Assembly (NCBI RefSeq): GCF_026283965.1
Contig: NZ_JAPDPD010000007.1
Location: forward strand, 124,001-188,000
DNA length: 64,000 bases
From: Dyella subtropica
GTDB taxonomy: Bacteria; Pseudomonadota; Gammaproteobacteria; Xanthomonadales; Rhodanobacteraceae
Reading direction: 5' to 3'
Part shown: one piece after another, positions 53,344-62,224 of the stretch
Layout of the letters: each line of letters begins with the position of its first letter
How positions within the stretch are numbered: the first letter of the stretch is position 1
Notes under the pieces: model-generated
What the model saw: only the letters and a program-made list of their open reading frames with translations
Database searches by the model: none
Told to the model about the DNA's origin: nothing
Position numbers and translations under genes: made by a program

Positions 53344-55584
53344 TTAACCCGTAGTTTCGATCCTCTCGACGCGGCGCAGGCCGCGTGGCAGCACATTGCC
53401 GCGGGTGGCGCGATTGCCGCCGAACTCCACCAGATCGGACCAGCGCAGGGTGAGTTTGCGCTGTCCCGCGTAAAGCGTGACCTCGCCCTTGCCCTCGGTC
53501 ACCACCGCCACGCCCGCGACGCGCTCGTCGCCGGATGCGAGCTTGGCTTTGGGAATCTCGATCAACTTGTTGCCCTTGCCCTTGTCCAGCTCGGGCAGTT
53601 CGGCCACCGAGAACATCAGCAGATGGCCTTCGGTCGTGACCACCACGATGCGGTCGCGCGCCGGGTCGGCACTGACTTGCGGTGCCAACACTTTGGCGCC
53701 GTCGGTGAGGCTGATGATCTGCTTGCCGGCCTTGTTGCGGCCGGTGAGCGCCTCGAAACGGGTGACGAAGCCGTAACCGAAATCGGTGGCGAGGATGAGG
53801 CGAGTGTCGTTGTCGCCCGCGGTCACGGCATCGAAGCTGGCGCCCGCCGGCGGACTGAAGCGGCCGGTGAGCGGCTCGCCGTTGCCGCGTGCGGAGGGCA
53901 GGGTGTGCGCTGCGACGGAATAGCTGCGGCCGGTGGAATCGATCACGGCCACTTGCTGCGTGGTACGTGCCTTGACTGCCGCGAGCAGGCTGTCGCCCTC
54001 GCGATAGTTCAGGCCCTCGGCATCGACGTCGTGCCCCTTGGCGGCTCGAATCCAGCCCTTCTGGCTGAGCACCACGGTGACCGGTTCGCTGGCCACCAGG
54101 GCGCTTTCGTCCAGTGCCTGCGCAGCGTCGCGCTGTACCAGGGGCGAGCGGCGGTTGTCGCCATACTTGGCGGCGTCGGCGCGCAATTCTTCCTTGATCA
54201 GGCCCTTGAGTTTGGCTGGCGATTTCAGCAAGACGTTGATGCGGGCGCGCTCTTCTTCCAACTGATCGCGCTCGGCATTGATCTTCATTTCCTCAAGGCG
54301 GGCCAGCTGGCGCAGCTTGGTCTCGAGGATGTAATCGGTCTGCTCGTCGCTCAGTTTGAAGCGCGCCATCAGCACCGGCTTGGGCTCGTCCTCGGTGCGG
54401 ACGATGCGGATCACCTCGTCCAGGTTGAGGTAGGCGATGCGCAAACCTTCCAACAGGTGCAGGCGGCGCTCGACCTTGGCCAGGCGATGCTCGAGACGGC
54501 GCGTGACCGTGGTGGTGCGGAAGCTCAGCCATTCCGTAAGGATGCGCTTGAGGTCCTTCACCTGCGGACGGCCATCCAGGCCGATCATATTGAGATTGAC
54601 GCGGAAGCTCTTCTCAAGATCGGTGGTGGCGAACAGGTGCTGCATCATCTCGTCCGCGTCGACGCGGTTGGAGCGCGGCACGATGACGAGACGGATCGGG
54701 TTTTCGTGATCGGATTCGTCGCGCAGGTCTTCGATCATCGGCAGCTTCTTCGCACGCATCTGCGCGGCGATCTGCTCGAGGATCTTGGATGGGCTGACCT
54801 GATGCGGCAGCGCGGTGATGACAATGTTGCCGTCTTCGCGCTGGTACACCGCGCGGGCGCGCAACGAACCAACGCCGGTCTTGTAGAGCGAGAGCAACTC
54901 GCTGCGCGGTGTGATGATCTCCGCCTCGGTCGGATAGTCCGGGCCGAGAACGTGCTCGCAAAGGTCGGCGACGGTGGCGTCCGGATCGTCAAGCAGGCGG
55001 ATGCACGCGCTGGTCACTTCGCGCAGGTTGTGTGGCGGAATGTCGGTGGCCATACCCACGGCGATGCCCATGGAGCCGTTCAACAACACGTGCGGCACGC
55101 GTGCCGGCAGCCAGCTGGGTTCTTCCAGCGTGCCGTCGAAGTTCGGCACCCAGTCCACCGTACCTTGGCCCAATTCGCCGAGCAGCGCTTCGGCGATGGG
55201 GCTGAGCTTGGATTCGGTGTAACGCATCGCCGCGAAGCTCTTCGGATCGTCCGGCGAACCGAAGTTGCCCTGGCCGTCGACCAGCGGGTAGCGATACGAG
55301 AACGGCTGCGCCATCAGCACCATCGCTTCGTAGCACGAAGAGTCGCCGTGCGGATGGAACTTGCCGATGACGTCACCGATGGTGCGTGCGGATTTCTTGG
55401 GCTTGGCGGTGGCGGCCAGACTCAGCTCGCTCATCGCGTAGATGATGCGGCGCTGTACCGGTTTGAGGCCGTCGCCGACAAAGGGCAGGGCGCGGTCCAG
55501 CACCACGTACATGGAGTAGTCGAGGTAGGCGCGCTCGGCGTATTCCTTGAGCGGGATCTGTTCGTAATTGGCTTGCAGATTCAT
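53344..55584 (-). CDS. parC: DNA topoisomerase IV subunit A
   Basis: Decatenates daughter chromosomes together with ParE. The 746-residue protein starts with [20 protein letters not shown], then [12 protein letters not shown]. The catalytic tyrosine is Y122 in [13 protein letters not shown]. The quinolone-resistance region [16 protein letters not shown] has the sensitive residues Ser82 and Glu86 (E. coli S80/E84), so no resistance substitution is seen there. The C-terminal beta-pinwheel is complete. Start ATG at 55584. Confidence 0.97.
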   Translation of the reverse strand: MNLQANYEQIPLKEYAERAYLDYSMYVVLDRALPFVGDGLKPVQRRIIYAMSELSLAATAKPKKSARTIGDVIGKFHPHGDSSCYEAMVLMAQPFSYRYPLVDGQGNFGSPDDPKSFAAMRYTESKLSPIAEALLGELGQGTVDWVPNFDGTLEEPSWLPARVPHVLLNGSMGIAVGMATDIPPHNLREVTSACIRLLDDPDATVADLCEHVLGPDYPTEAEIITPRSELLSLYKTGVGSLRARAVYQREDGNIVITALPHQVSPSKILEQIAAQMRAKKLPMIEDLRDESDHENPIRLVIVPRSNRVDADEMMQHLFATTDLEKSFRVNLNMIGLDGRPQVKDLKRILTEWLSFRTTTVTRRLEHRLAKVERRLHLLEGLRIAYLNLDEVIRIVRTEDEPKPVLMARFKLSDEQTDYILETKLRQLARLEEMKINAERDQLEEERARINVLLKSPAKLKGLIKEELRADAAKYGDNRRSPLVQRDAAQALDESALVASEPVTVVLSQKGWIRAAKGHDVDAEGLNYREGDSLLAAVKARTTQQVAVIDSTGRSYSVAAHTLPSARGNGEPLTGRFSPPAGASFDAVTAGDNDTRLILATDFGYGFVTRFEALTGRNKAGKQIISLTDGAKVLAPQVSADPARDRIVVVTTEGHLLMFSVAELPELDKGKGNKLIEIPKAKLASGDERVAGVAVVTEGKGEVTLYAGQRKLTLRWSDLVEFGGNRATRGNVLPRGLRRVERIETTG

Positions 55585-55721
55585 GCGGTTACGTCGGGGG
55601 AGGTCGCGCGGGTCGCGCGGTTAGCCGGGGGATGGTGCCAGATCGAGGCGGTTGGGGACAGCTTGCTTTTGTGGGTTGGCGCTGGTGGTGAGTGGTCGCT
55701 CACGTCTTGGCTCGCCGTGCT

Positions 55722-55760
55722 CCCTCTCCCCGTCGGGGAGAGGGTTGGGGTGAGGGGGCG
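55722..55760. repeat. CCCTCTCCCC/GGGGAGAGGG hairpin repeat
   Basis: Ten-base perfect arms at 55722-55731 and 55735-55744 followed by TTGGGGTGAGGG. This word combination is a very common intergenic repeat in Xanthomonadaceae and other proteobacteria; role unknown, probably a REP-like element. Confidence 0.7.
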
Positions 55761-55890
55761 GGTGCTCGCGACACTGCTTCTACTTCGTCATCCCTTCTAG
55801 GCAGGGATCCAGTGCGTTATCGCTCGGTTGTCGCGTCTGCGCGCCCTGGTTCGCCTGCCGCTGGCCTCCGAACCGCTGCCGCGGTCCGAG

Positions 55891-55994
55891 TCACTTTCTC
55901 TTTGCTGGCCCACGCACCCGCAGGAGCGGGTGCGAACAGCGCAGCTGGCCCGAAGGGCGGAGGGCATGGATGCCCGGAGTAAAGAGAAAGTAAC
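55891..55994. repeat. Inverted-repeat element with ACTTTCTCTTT arms
   Basis: ACTTTCTCTTT (55893-55903) is the exact complement of AAAGAGAAAGT (55981-55991). Inside are two further hairpins, GCACCCGC/GCGGGTGC (55914-55933) and GGGCAT/ATGCCC (55963-55974). The overall form, a long interrupted palindrome with GC-rich internal hairpins, fits a non-autonomous dispersed repeat of this lineage. Confidence 0.65.
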
Positions 55995-56161
55995 CAAAGA
56001 GAAATGGCCTGGGAGCAAGTGGCGTGCTCTGTAGCTACGTCCTTTCCAGGGTCAGGCGTCCGGGATGGGCGGGGCCTGATCGTCCAGCCATCACCGCTGC
56101 ACAAGGGATCCGAGATCAAGAGCGGAAAAGCCAAGAGCGCGGTGTGTAGCCTCGTACCTGG

Positions 56162-57031
56162 TCATTCCCTTTTTACGGAAATGCCAAGTTGCTCAAGCTG
56201 TTTTTGCACGCTGTCAGGACCAGCCAAATGCCCGGCGCCTACTGCAACGAAGCTCACGCCAGTTTGCTGCATGCGTTCGGCGATGGTTTTTGCCCAGGCT
56301 TTGTTGCGTTTGACGATCATGCGTTCGTAGAGCTCGGGGCTTTCTTGTCGCAGGTCTTCGTCTTCGATGCGGGCGATGGTGTCGACGTCGCCGTTGCGCC
56401 AGGCGTCGATGAGGTTGCGCAGTTTGGCGGGGCCTTCGGCGATGTCGCTGAAGGTTTGGCGCAGGAAGTCGATCTGCATGGGTTCGGGCATGTCGGCCAG
56501 CAGGCGGAGTTGCTGTTCGGCGGTTTCCAGGCCGTCGACCGGTTTGCCGGCTTTTTGCATGCGGGCTCTGAGCAGTTTGTCGACGCCGAGTGCGGGATCC
56601 ATGCCGGCTTGTACCAGCGGTGCGACGGCCAGGGTGACGGCGGCGAGCCAGGGGCGCATGGGTTGCAGGGTGGCGATGCCGCCGGGGAGCTTGGCGGCAG
56701 CGGCGGCGCGTTCGAGGCGGGTGCGGTCGTGCAGGGTGAGTTTGTCGGAGAGCGGATGCGAGAGGTCGAGACCGTATTTGAGCACCTGGGCTTGCATGTT
56801 GGCGGCATCGTCGTCGATCAGTTCGACGCTCAGGCGCTGGCTGGCCTCCAAGGCCTTGTCCAACTCAGGCGAGGACCAGTGGGTGTCGGTAGGCAGCAGG
56901 TGGACGGTGCCGAACAGGTAGACCGTGGCGTGGTCGTTTTTGGCAACCCACAAGCCGGGGTGCGCGACGACGGGGGCGGCCAATAGCAAGCTCAGCGCCA
57001 GCAGCGCGCAGATACGACGGAACAGCTTCAA
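56162..57031 (-). CDS. TraB/GumN family protein
   Basis: About 289 residues, exported (KLFRRICALLALSLLLAAPV...AHPG). The TraB/GumN pattern is clear: LWVAKNDHATVYLFGTVHLL at the start of the domain, WSSPELDKALEASQRLSVEL, GVDKLLRARMQKAGKPVDGL, and the C-terminal SFVAVGAGHLAGPDSVQKQL. The conserved GTVH and GAGHL histidines suggest a metal-dependent hydrolase of the Tiki/TraB superfamily, by family knowledge. I place the start at TTG 57031 because GGGAG lies seven bases upstream; an ATG at 57064 has a weaker site. Last gene of the fluoride-riboswitch operon. Confidence 0.83.
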   Translation of the reverse strand: MKLFRRICALLALSLLLAAPVVAHPGLWVAKNDHATVYLFGTVHLLPTDTHWSSPELDKALEASQRLSVELIDDDAANMQAQVLKYGLDLSHPLSDKLTLHDRTRLERAAAAAKLPGGIATLQPMRPWLAAVTLAVAPLVQAGMDPALGVDKLLRARMQKAGKPVDGLETAEQQLRLLADMPEPMQIDFLRQTFSDIAEGPAKLRNLIDAWRNGDVDTIARIEDEDLRQESPELYERMIVKRNKAWAKTIAERMQQTGVSFVAVGAGHLAGPDSVQKQLEQLGISVKRE

Positions 57032-57087
57032 CGTGGTACTCCCTGGAGCGGGTGCGCAGGCCATGCGGCGCCTGCGGATGGAATGGA

Positions 57088-58143
57088 TCAGTGGGCGGCG
57101 GCGCGCCCGGCTTCGACATCGAGCAGGAAGCGCGTGAGGCCGTCGAAGTATGTGCGCTGATCATCGTACATCGCCATGTGGCTGCCTTTGGGGCAGAGCA
57201 GGAAGCGGCCTTGCGGCAGTTTCTTTGCCATGGCCGCCATATAGGCCGGATCCATGGTGTCGTACTGCGCGCCGATGACCAGGGTGGGCACGGCGATGCG
57301 ATGCAGGTCTTGGCTGCGGTCCCAGTGTTCGAGGCGGCCGCTGGCACCCAGTTCACTGGGGCCCTGCATCAAGGTGTAGACCTGCTCGTTCAGATGCCCG
57401 AACGAGCGCTGCACTGGTTCAGGCCACTGCGCCTGGGGTATGCGCAGCACATGTTTCTCGTAGTGTATGGACGTGAGGATTTGCATGTAGCGCGGGTCGC
57501 TGGTGCGACCGCTGGCTTCGAGTTGCTGCACTTCGGCGAGCAGCTTAGGGTCCATGGTAGGCATCAGCACGTTGCGTGCGTACGCGTTATAGGCCGGGAT
57601 GGAATCCACCATATTGGAGATCACCAGGCACTTCAGGTGCTTCTGGTACTTCAGTGCGTACTCCATCGCGAGGATGCCGCCCCAGGAGTGGCCGAGCAGA
57701 CAAAAGTTGTCCTTGTCCAGGTGTAGCGCCTGGCGCACCTGTTCCACTTCCTCCACGAAGCGTTCGGTGGTCCATAGCGACTCGTCCTTGGGCTGGTCGC
57801 TGTAGGCCGAGCCAAGCTGGTCGTAGTAGTAATACTCGACGCCGGCGGCGGGCATGTAACTGTCGAAGGCTTCGAAGTACTCGTGCGTGTCGCCGGGGCC
57901 ACCGTGCAGCAACAGTAGTTTGAGTTTGGGGTTGTTGCCGATGCGCTTGGTCCAGACGCGAAATTTACCCTTGGGCGTGTCGATGTCGATCATCTTCACG
58001 CCACCGCTGAGCACGTCGTCGCGACCCTGGTGATCGAAATAGGACGAGGCGGCAGCCGGACCACGCACAGCGTTTTCGCCATGAACGGACAGGGCCCCGC
58101 AGAGTCCAAGCGTGGCGAGCAAGACAGCAAGTTGGCGTTTCAT
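57088..58143 (-). CDS. Proline iminopeptidase-like alpha/beta hydrolase (S33), exported
   Basis: A 351-residue alpha/beta hydrolase. The N-terminus KRQLAVLLATLGLCGALSVHG is a signal peptide. LKLLLLHGGPGDTHEYFEAF has the HGGPG oxyanion motif of proline iminopeptidases, YYYDQLGSAYSDQP follows, the nucleophile is in NFCLLGHSWGGILAMEYALK, the acid in GAQYDTMDP and the histidine in CPKGSHMAMYDDQ. ATG at 58143 with GGAGG six bases upstream. The substrate is unknown; N-terminal proline peptides or an amide/ester are possible. 24 bases after cfa in the same operon. Confidence 0.85.
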   Translation of the reverse strand: MKRQLAVLLATLGLCGALSVHGENAVRGPAAASSYFDHQGRDDVLSGGVKMIDIDTPKGKFRVWTKRIGNNPKLKLLLLHGGPGDTHEYFEAFDSYMPAAGVEYYYYDQLGSAYSDQPKDESLWTTERFVEEVEQVRQALHLDKDNFCLLGHSWGGILAMEYALKYQKHLKCLVISNMVDSIPAYNAYARNVLMPTMDPKLLAEVQQLEASGRTSDPRYMQILTSIHYEKHVLRIPQAQWPEPVQRSFGHLNEQVYTLMQGPSELGASGRLEHWDRSQDLHRIAVPTLVIGAQYDTMDPAYMAAMAKKLPQGRFLLCPKGSHMAMYDDQRTYFDGLTRFLLDVEAGRAAAH

Positions 58144-58170
58144 CACGACCCTCCATCGAATGACCCAGCC

Positions 58171-59289
58171 CTAGCGCGGTACGCGATAGCCGCCAGGCAC
58201 GCCGTGCGGACTCAGTGTGATCTGCCAAAGTTGGTCGCGCCGGCTGCGGAACACGGCGGCGGACACGGCGAGATAGAAGTTCCACATACGATGGAAACGG
58301 CCGTCGTAGCACTCCGAGAGCGTTGGCCAGGCCGCGTCGACATTGGCCCGCCACGCCATTAGCGTGCGGTCGTAATCCGCCCCGAAGTTGTGCCAGTCCT
58401 CCACCACAAACAGGCCCTGCAGCGCTTCGGCCACTTGGTGTGCAGAGGGGATCATCGAATTGGGGAAGATGTATTTCTCGATCCAAGGGTCGGGTCGCGA
58501 GGGTGAGCTGTTGCTGCCGATGCTGTGCAGCACGAACAGGCCCTCCTCTTTCAGGCAGCGTCGCGCCGTTTCGAAATAGGTGCGGTAGTTGAGCGCGCCG
58601 ACGTGTTCGAACATGCCGATGGAAAAGATGGCATCGAACGGTTCGTCGAGCTCGCGGTAGTCCTGGAGACGAATGTCCACCGGCAGGTCGACGCAAAGTT
58701 CGCGTGCGAATTCGGCCTGTTCCTGCGATACGGTGACGCCGACGCCCTCGATGCCATAGCGCTCGGCAGCGTACTTCAGTGCCTCGCCCCAGCCGCAGCC
58801 GATGTCCAGCACGCGCTGCCCCGGCCGCAAGCGCAGCTTGCGGCAGATCAGATCGAGCTTGGCGACCTGGGCGTCATCGAGGTTGCCGGCCTCGGCCCAG
58901 TAGCCGCAGGAATACACCAGGCGCTTGCCCAGCATGGCCTGGAACAGGTCGTTACCCAGGTCGTAGTGGGTGCGGCCGATCTCGAACGCGTGTTCACCGC
59001 GCTGCAGGTTGACGAAGCGCGCCTTGAGGTGGGCCAGCAAGGTGTCGAGGGTCTTTAGTTCCTGGTCGATATGCGCGGAGAGCAGGTGGCTGAACATGCC
59101 GGGCAGATCATCCGCATCCCACCAGCCGTCCATGTACGCTTCTCCGAGGCCGAGCGAGCCATGGGCGAAAACGCGGGCGTAGAGGCGGTCATCGTGGACT
59201 CGCATGTCGGTAGGCGCATCACCGTCGATATGGATGCCGGCGAGTTCAAGCAGGGTGGTGGCGCGTTGTTTCAGCGAATCCCGACTCAT
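58171..59289 (-). CDS. cfa: Cyclopropane-fatty-acyl-phospholipid synthase
   Basis: Adds a methylene group from S-adenosylmethionine to unsaturated acyl chains of membrane phospholipids. The 372-residue protein has THYDLGNDLFQAMLGKRLVY followed by SCGYW (catalytic-region Cys), the SAM-binding VLDIGCGWGEALKYAAERYG, FDAIFSIGMFEHVGALNYRT, and the C-terminal HNFGADYDRTLMAWRANVDA. The ATG at 59289 has AGAGG upstream and gives near-E. coli length (382). It lies 17 bases after DUF190, inside the fluoride-riboswitch transcription unit. Confidence 0.94.
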   Translation of the reverse strand: MSRDSLKQRATTLLELAGIHIDGDAPTDMRVHDDRLYARVFAHGSLGLGEAYMDGWWDADDLPGMFSHLLSAHIDQELKTLDTLLAHLKARFVNLQRGEHAFEIGRTHYDLGNDLFQAMLGKRLVYSCGYWAEAGNLDDAQVAKLDLICRKLRLRPGQRVLDIGCGWGEALKYAAERYGIEGVGVTVSQEQAEFARELCVDLPVDIRLQDYRELDEPFDAIFSIGMFEHVGALNYRTYFETARRCLKEEGLFVLHSIGSNSSPSRPDPWIEKYIFPNSMIPSAHQVAEALQGLFVVEDWHNFGADYDRTLMAWRANVDAAWPTLSECYDGRFHRMWNFYLAVSAAVFRSRRDQLWQITLSPHGVPGGYRVPR

Positions 59290-59306
59290 GCATGCCTCTT
59301 GCGTGA

Positions 59307-59636
59307 TCAGCGTTTGCCAAGTACCTCGAAGCTTGCCGTGGCAGATGCATAGACGACGTCGACGTCGGCGGCACGTACCGCAGCGAGCATCGTTTCGGCT
59401 TGTGCCTCGCTCAGTAGGAACTCGACCTTCACGGGTAGATCGTCGGCGAGTTCGAAGAACTGTTCCTCGTGCAGCACGCCGTGACGTCCGTAGCCACCCA
59501 AGGCGCGGAACGCCGAGCCGCCGCTGATGCCCTGGCGCTTGGCCTCTTCCAGCAACCATTCGTACACGAGCAAATCATGGTGCCGGGCGCGCAGGTGGCA
59601 GTAGAAGCTCAGCAGCCGGCCTTGTCGGATGGTCAT
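59307..59636 (-). CDS. DUF190 family protein
   Basis: A 109-residue PII-like small protein. HDLLVYEWLLEEAKRQGISG, then GSAFRALGGYGRHGVLHEEQ and LPVKVEFLLSEAQAETMLAA are typical of DUF190, which folds like a PII signal protein and is often encoded beside crcB. Its role in fluoride tolerance is not established. ATG at 59636, 13 bases after crcB. Confidence 0.9.
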   Translation of the reverse strand: MTIRQGRLLSFYCHLRARHHDLLVYEWLLEEAKRQGISGGSAFRALGGYGRHGVLHEEQFFELADDLPVKVEFLLSEAQAETMLAAVRAADVDVVYASATASFEVLGKR

Positions 59637-59649
59637 GACGCCTCCTCGT

Positions 59650-60036
59650 TCAACTGCGCAGCAGGGTGCGGGTGAGCGCGATGCCCGCCACGGTCATGGC
59701 GATGGAGCCGACCAGGTGCATCGCCACATGGCCGGCGAACCAAAGATACTGCTGACGCAGCAGCAGGGTGGTCGACTCAGCCGAGAAGGTGGAGAAGGTG
59801 GTCAGTCCACCCAGGAAACCAGTGGCGACAAACAGGCGCAGTTCGGGCGGCAGTGTCTGGAAATGGTCGAACACGCCCAGTACACCCCCCATCAGAAAGC
59901 CGCCCAGCAGGTTCGCGGCGAGCGTGCCCAGGGGAAGAGTAGGGAGCAGGGGGTTGAGCAGCACGCCGAGTATCCAGCGCAGCCAGCAACCGAGCGCGCC
60001 GCCTATGCCGACAACCAGGAATCCGGTGTAACCCAC
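59650..60036 (-). CDS. crcB: Fluoride-specific ion channel CrcB/Fluc
   Basis: A dual-topology four-helix fluoride exporter channel. The 128-residue protein has GYTGFLVVGIGGALGCWLRW (with the conserved G-x-GxxxR), PLGTLAANLLGGFLMGGVLG (conserved N) and the pore motif VATGFLGGLTTFSTFSAEST (GxxGGxTTFSTF, Na+ and Phe-box). The start is GTG at 60036 with an AAGGAG nine bases upstream. It is the first gene under the fluoride riboswitch. Confidence 0.95.
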   Translation of the reverse strand: MGYTGFLVVGIGGALGCWLRWILGVLLNPLLPTLPLGTLAANLLGGFLMGGVLGVFDHFQTLPPELRLFVATGFLGGLTTFSTFSAESTTLLLRQQYLWFAGHVAMHLVGSIAMTVAGIALTRTLLRS

Positions 60037-60075
60037 GAGTGGTGTCTCCTTTAAAGGCGCTTGGCCCTTCGTGGG
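60032..60075 (-). promoter_or_regulatory. Possible translation-control hairpin of the crcB leader
   Basis: On the minus strand CCCACGA (complement of 60069-60075) is the exact complement of TCGTGGG (complement of 60032-60038), which includes the crcB GTG start. The hairpin would enclose the AAGGAG and hide the start codon. Whether fluoride binding relieves this pairing is inference. Confidence 0.45.
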
Positions 60076-60113
60076 AAGCAGGCACATGCCTGCGCCCCGG
60101 CGAGGCCGGTGGT

Positions 60114-60183
60114 GCAGGCATCATCAACCCGAAGGTGGTTTGTTCCGTTGTTGTTGGGCGGAACGGGAGGCATGCCATCTCCC
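60114..60183 (-). ncRNA. Fluoride riboswitch (crcB motif) aptamer
   Basis: The minus strand carries the crcB-motif landmarks in order. GGGAGATGGCATGCCTCCC gives the first stem and the pseudoknot strand. An optional extra hairpin follows (GTTCCG...CGGAAC). Then comes AACAAACC-ACCTTCG-GGTT, and finally TTGATGATGCCTGC, whose ATGCC closes the pseudoknot with GGCAT. It lies directly upstream of crcB in the same orientation, about 77 bases before the GTG. Its ligand, fluoride, is established for the family. It should switch on the downstream operon when fluoride enters the cell. Confidence 0.93.
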
Positions 60184-60319
60184 TGCGCCGTGCATGCTAG
60201 CCGATGGATGCCGCGGATCGCCAACTGGCACGGGGCGACGGGACAGAGCGCGGCTTATACTCCCGGCCTACGTGCCACCCGCCTTGGGATGCGCAGAATA
60301 GATCAGAGCATCCCTTGCC

Positions 60320-61588
60320 ATGACTCCTTCCTCACGCCCCGTGCGGCGTAGCCTGCCGTGGCTGCTCGCCGGTCTGTCGATGATCGGCCCGTTTTCGATC
60401 GACGCGGTGTTTCCCGCGTTTCCGCTGATCGGTGGCGACTTTGGTGTAGGCAGCGCGGAGTTGCAGCAGTTGATCAGCGTGTATCTGCTCACCTATGCCG
60501 CGATGAGCCTGTTTCACGGCGCCATCTCAGACGCGATTGGGCGCAAGCCGGTGATTGTCGCCGGCATTCTGGTGTATGCGCTGGCTTCGGCAGGGGCGGC
60601 GCTGGCTCCTTCTTACAGCATGCTGCTGGCCTGTCGCGCCTTGCAGGGCGCATGTGCCGGCGCGGGCCTGGTGGTGGGGCGTGCGATCGTACGCGACAGC
60701 CTGGAGGGTGCTGCGGCGCAACAGCTGATGTCGAGAGTAATGATGATCTTTGGCATTGCGCCGGCGATCGCGCCGATGGTGGGAGCGCAGCTGTTGTCCC
60801 TCGATGGCTGGCACGGCATTTTCTGGGTGTTGATGGGGTTCACCTTGTTGCTTGGGTTGGCGCTGATCCAGTTCCTCGACGAAACCCATCCGCCGGCGCA
60901 CCGCAGCGCTTTTGCGCCCGGCGCCTTGCTGGCTGGGTACCTCGGCTTCGGGCGCGATCGCCCGTTCTGGCCGTTGCTGATTTCCTGCTCGGTGAATTTC
61001 GCCGGTCTGTTCCTCTACATATCGTCGGCGCCGCGTATCGTTCGCGAATTGCTGCATTTGTCGAAGCAGGGGTTTCCCTGGTTGTTCTTGCCGGTGGTGA
61101 TCGGTTTGATCAGTGGTGCATGGCTATCCGGTCGCCTGGCGACTCGGCGCAGCGTAGCGTTCACGGTAAACCTCGGCTACGCCTCGATGCTGTCGGCGTG
61201 TGCGCTTCACTTGTTGCTGGCGATCGTTCTGCCGCAGCCGGTGTTGCCATGGTCGATGCTGCCGTTGGTATTGCATGGCGTGGGTGTGCAGCTGGCCTTC
61301 CCGACGCTGACCCTGTTGCTGCTGGATCGCTTTCCGCATCACCGCGGTGGCGCTTCATCGGTGCAGGCTTTTTCCAGCCTGATGCTGTGCAGTGTGGTGG
61401 CTGGCGTGCTGTCGCCGTTGCTGTCCGACCGTATGCTCTTTCTGGCGTTGGGTGCGAGCACGTTGACCGTGATCGGCTGGTTGGCGTGGCGCTGGTACCA
61501 GCGCATGACGCCCAGGTTGCTGCAAAGCGAGCGGGCCGTGCCTGGTGTGGAAGAGGATTTCGAGACGGAGCTGGCGGAGCCGCGCTAG
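60320..61588 (+). CDS. Bcr/CflA-family multidrug efflux MFS transporter
   Basis: A 422-residue major facilitator with 12 hydrophobic helices. SIDAVFPAFPLIGGDFGVGS (the D in helix 1 region typical of Bcr/CflA), then GAISDAIGRKPVIVAGILVY (motif A), and ACRALQGACAGAGLVVGRAI with RDSLEG (Bcr/CflA signature) are present. The C-terminus is a soluble acidic tail (VPGVEEDFETELAEPR). ATG at 60320. It is divergent from the fluoride operon with about 135 bases between it and the aptamer; drug substrate unknown. Confidence 0.9.
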   Translation: MTPSSRPVRRSLPWLLAGLSMIGPFSIDAVFPAFPLIGGDFGVGSAELQQLISVYLLTYAAMSLFHGAISDAIGRKPVIVAGILVYALASAGAALAPSYSMLLACRALQGACAGAGLVVGRAIVRDSLEGAAAQQLMSRVMMIFGIAPAIAPMVGAQLLSLDGWHGIFWVLMGFTLLLGLALIQFLDETHPPAHRSAFAPGALLAGYLGFGRDRPFWPLLISCSVNFAGLFLYISSAPRIVRELLHLSKQGFPWLFLPVVIGLISGAWLSGRLATRRSVAFTVNLGYASMLSACALHLLLAIVLPQPVLPWSMLPLVLHGVGVQLAFPTLTLLLLDRFPHHRGGASSVQAFSSLMLCSVVAGVLSPLLSDRMLFLALGASTLTVIGWLAWRWYQRMTPRLLQSERAVPGVEEDFETELAEPR

Positions 61589-61619
61589 CTGACCCGCTAC
61601 TCGATGGACGTTGGGGGCG

Positions 61620-62132
61620 TCAGCGGTGAATCAGTTGGCCTTGTCCGTCCAGCAGTTGCCGCTCGACCAGCCAGCGCCGCGCATTCTCCGCATCTTCGCC
61701 GAACCATGCGCGCGTGGAGCCGAGGCGGAAGGAGTAACCCCAGGCGTCCATATCAGCCATGAGGCGCTCACGACCCACGCCCGGTAATTCGTCGGCGAGC
61801 ACGATTTGCAGATAACAGGTGGCGTCTTCTTCCTCGATGGAATCGGTAGCGTTGGTGTGGACGTTGGTACGACGCTCGGCCGGCAACACGATCAGATGAC
61901 CGGCTTCATGCAGCAATGAATGCACCGGCGTGTCGCCGCGCGCGTACACCGTGGTGCCGATGATGCCGGCTTCTTCGTCACCCCAGAAGCTGCCTGGAAT
62001 GGGCTTGCCGGCGGCGACGCGCTGCAAACCCAGCCCATAGCGTGCAAGCAGGTCGCGTGCGATGTCTTCGTCGATGTCTTCCAGCCGCAGGACGTGCGCA
62101 CCGTCGGCGGTGTCGTGGTTTTGCGCTTGCAT
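61620..62132 (-). CDS. HExxH-containing hypothetical protein (putative metallopeptidase)
   Basis: A 170-residue soluble protein with a zinc-binding-type motif: TPVHSLLHEAGHLIVLPAER (HEAGH at about residue 75). It also has LQRVAAGKPIPGSFWGDEEA before it and a possible third-ligand region TNATDSIEEEDATCYLQIVL. No signal peptide. It resembles small cytosolic zinc-dependent peptidase-like proteins (ImmA/IrrE-type layout), but I cannot name the family with certainty. The ATG at 62132 is preferred; the frame extends upstream without conserved sequence. It lies 92 bases downstream of minE. Confidence 0.7.
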   Translation of the reverse strand: MQAQNHDTADGAHVLRLEDIDEDIARDLLARYGLGLQRVAAGKPIPGSFWGDEEAGIIGTTVYARGDTPVHSLLHEAGHLIVLPAERRTNVHTNATDSIEEEDATCYLQIVLADELPGVGRERLMADMDAWGYSFRLGSTRAWFGEDAENARRWLVERQLLDGQGQLIHR

Positions 62133-62224
62133 GCAAATCTCGCTTCCGGTGGTCGCGTGGCGGGTGCGCCGGAAGGTGATGAGCTGACAAAAGGCGGCGG
62201 GCACGAGGCCCGCCGCGATCGTTG

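Larger units (their letters stand above)
55585..56161. other. Repeat-rich intergenic region upstream of parC
   Basis: About 580 bases between the convergently read end of the traB-like gene and the parC start. No believable gene. It holds two dispersed-repeat elements (55722-55760 and 55891-55994) and may carry the parC promoter in its first 100 bases. Confidence 0.6.

Noticed and set aside
53623-55800. 725-codon plus-strand frame opposite parC
   Set aside because: Antisense shadow of parC, which has its catalytic Tyr and the complete gyrase A fold motifs.
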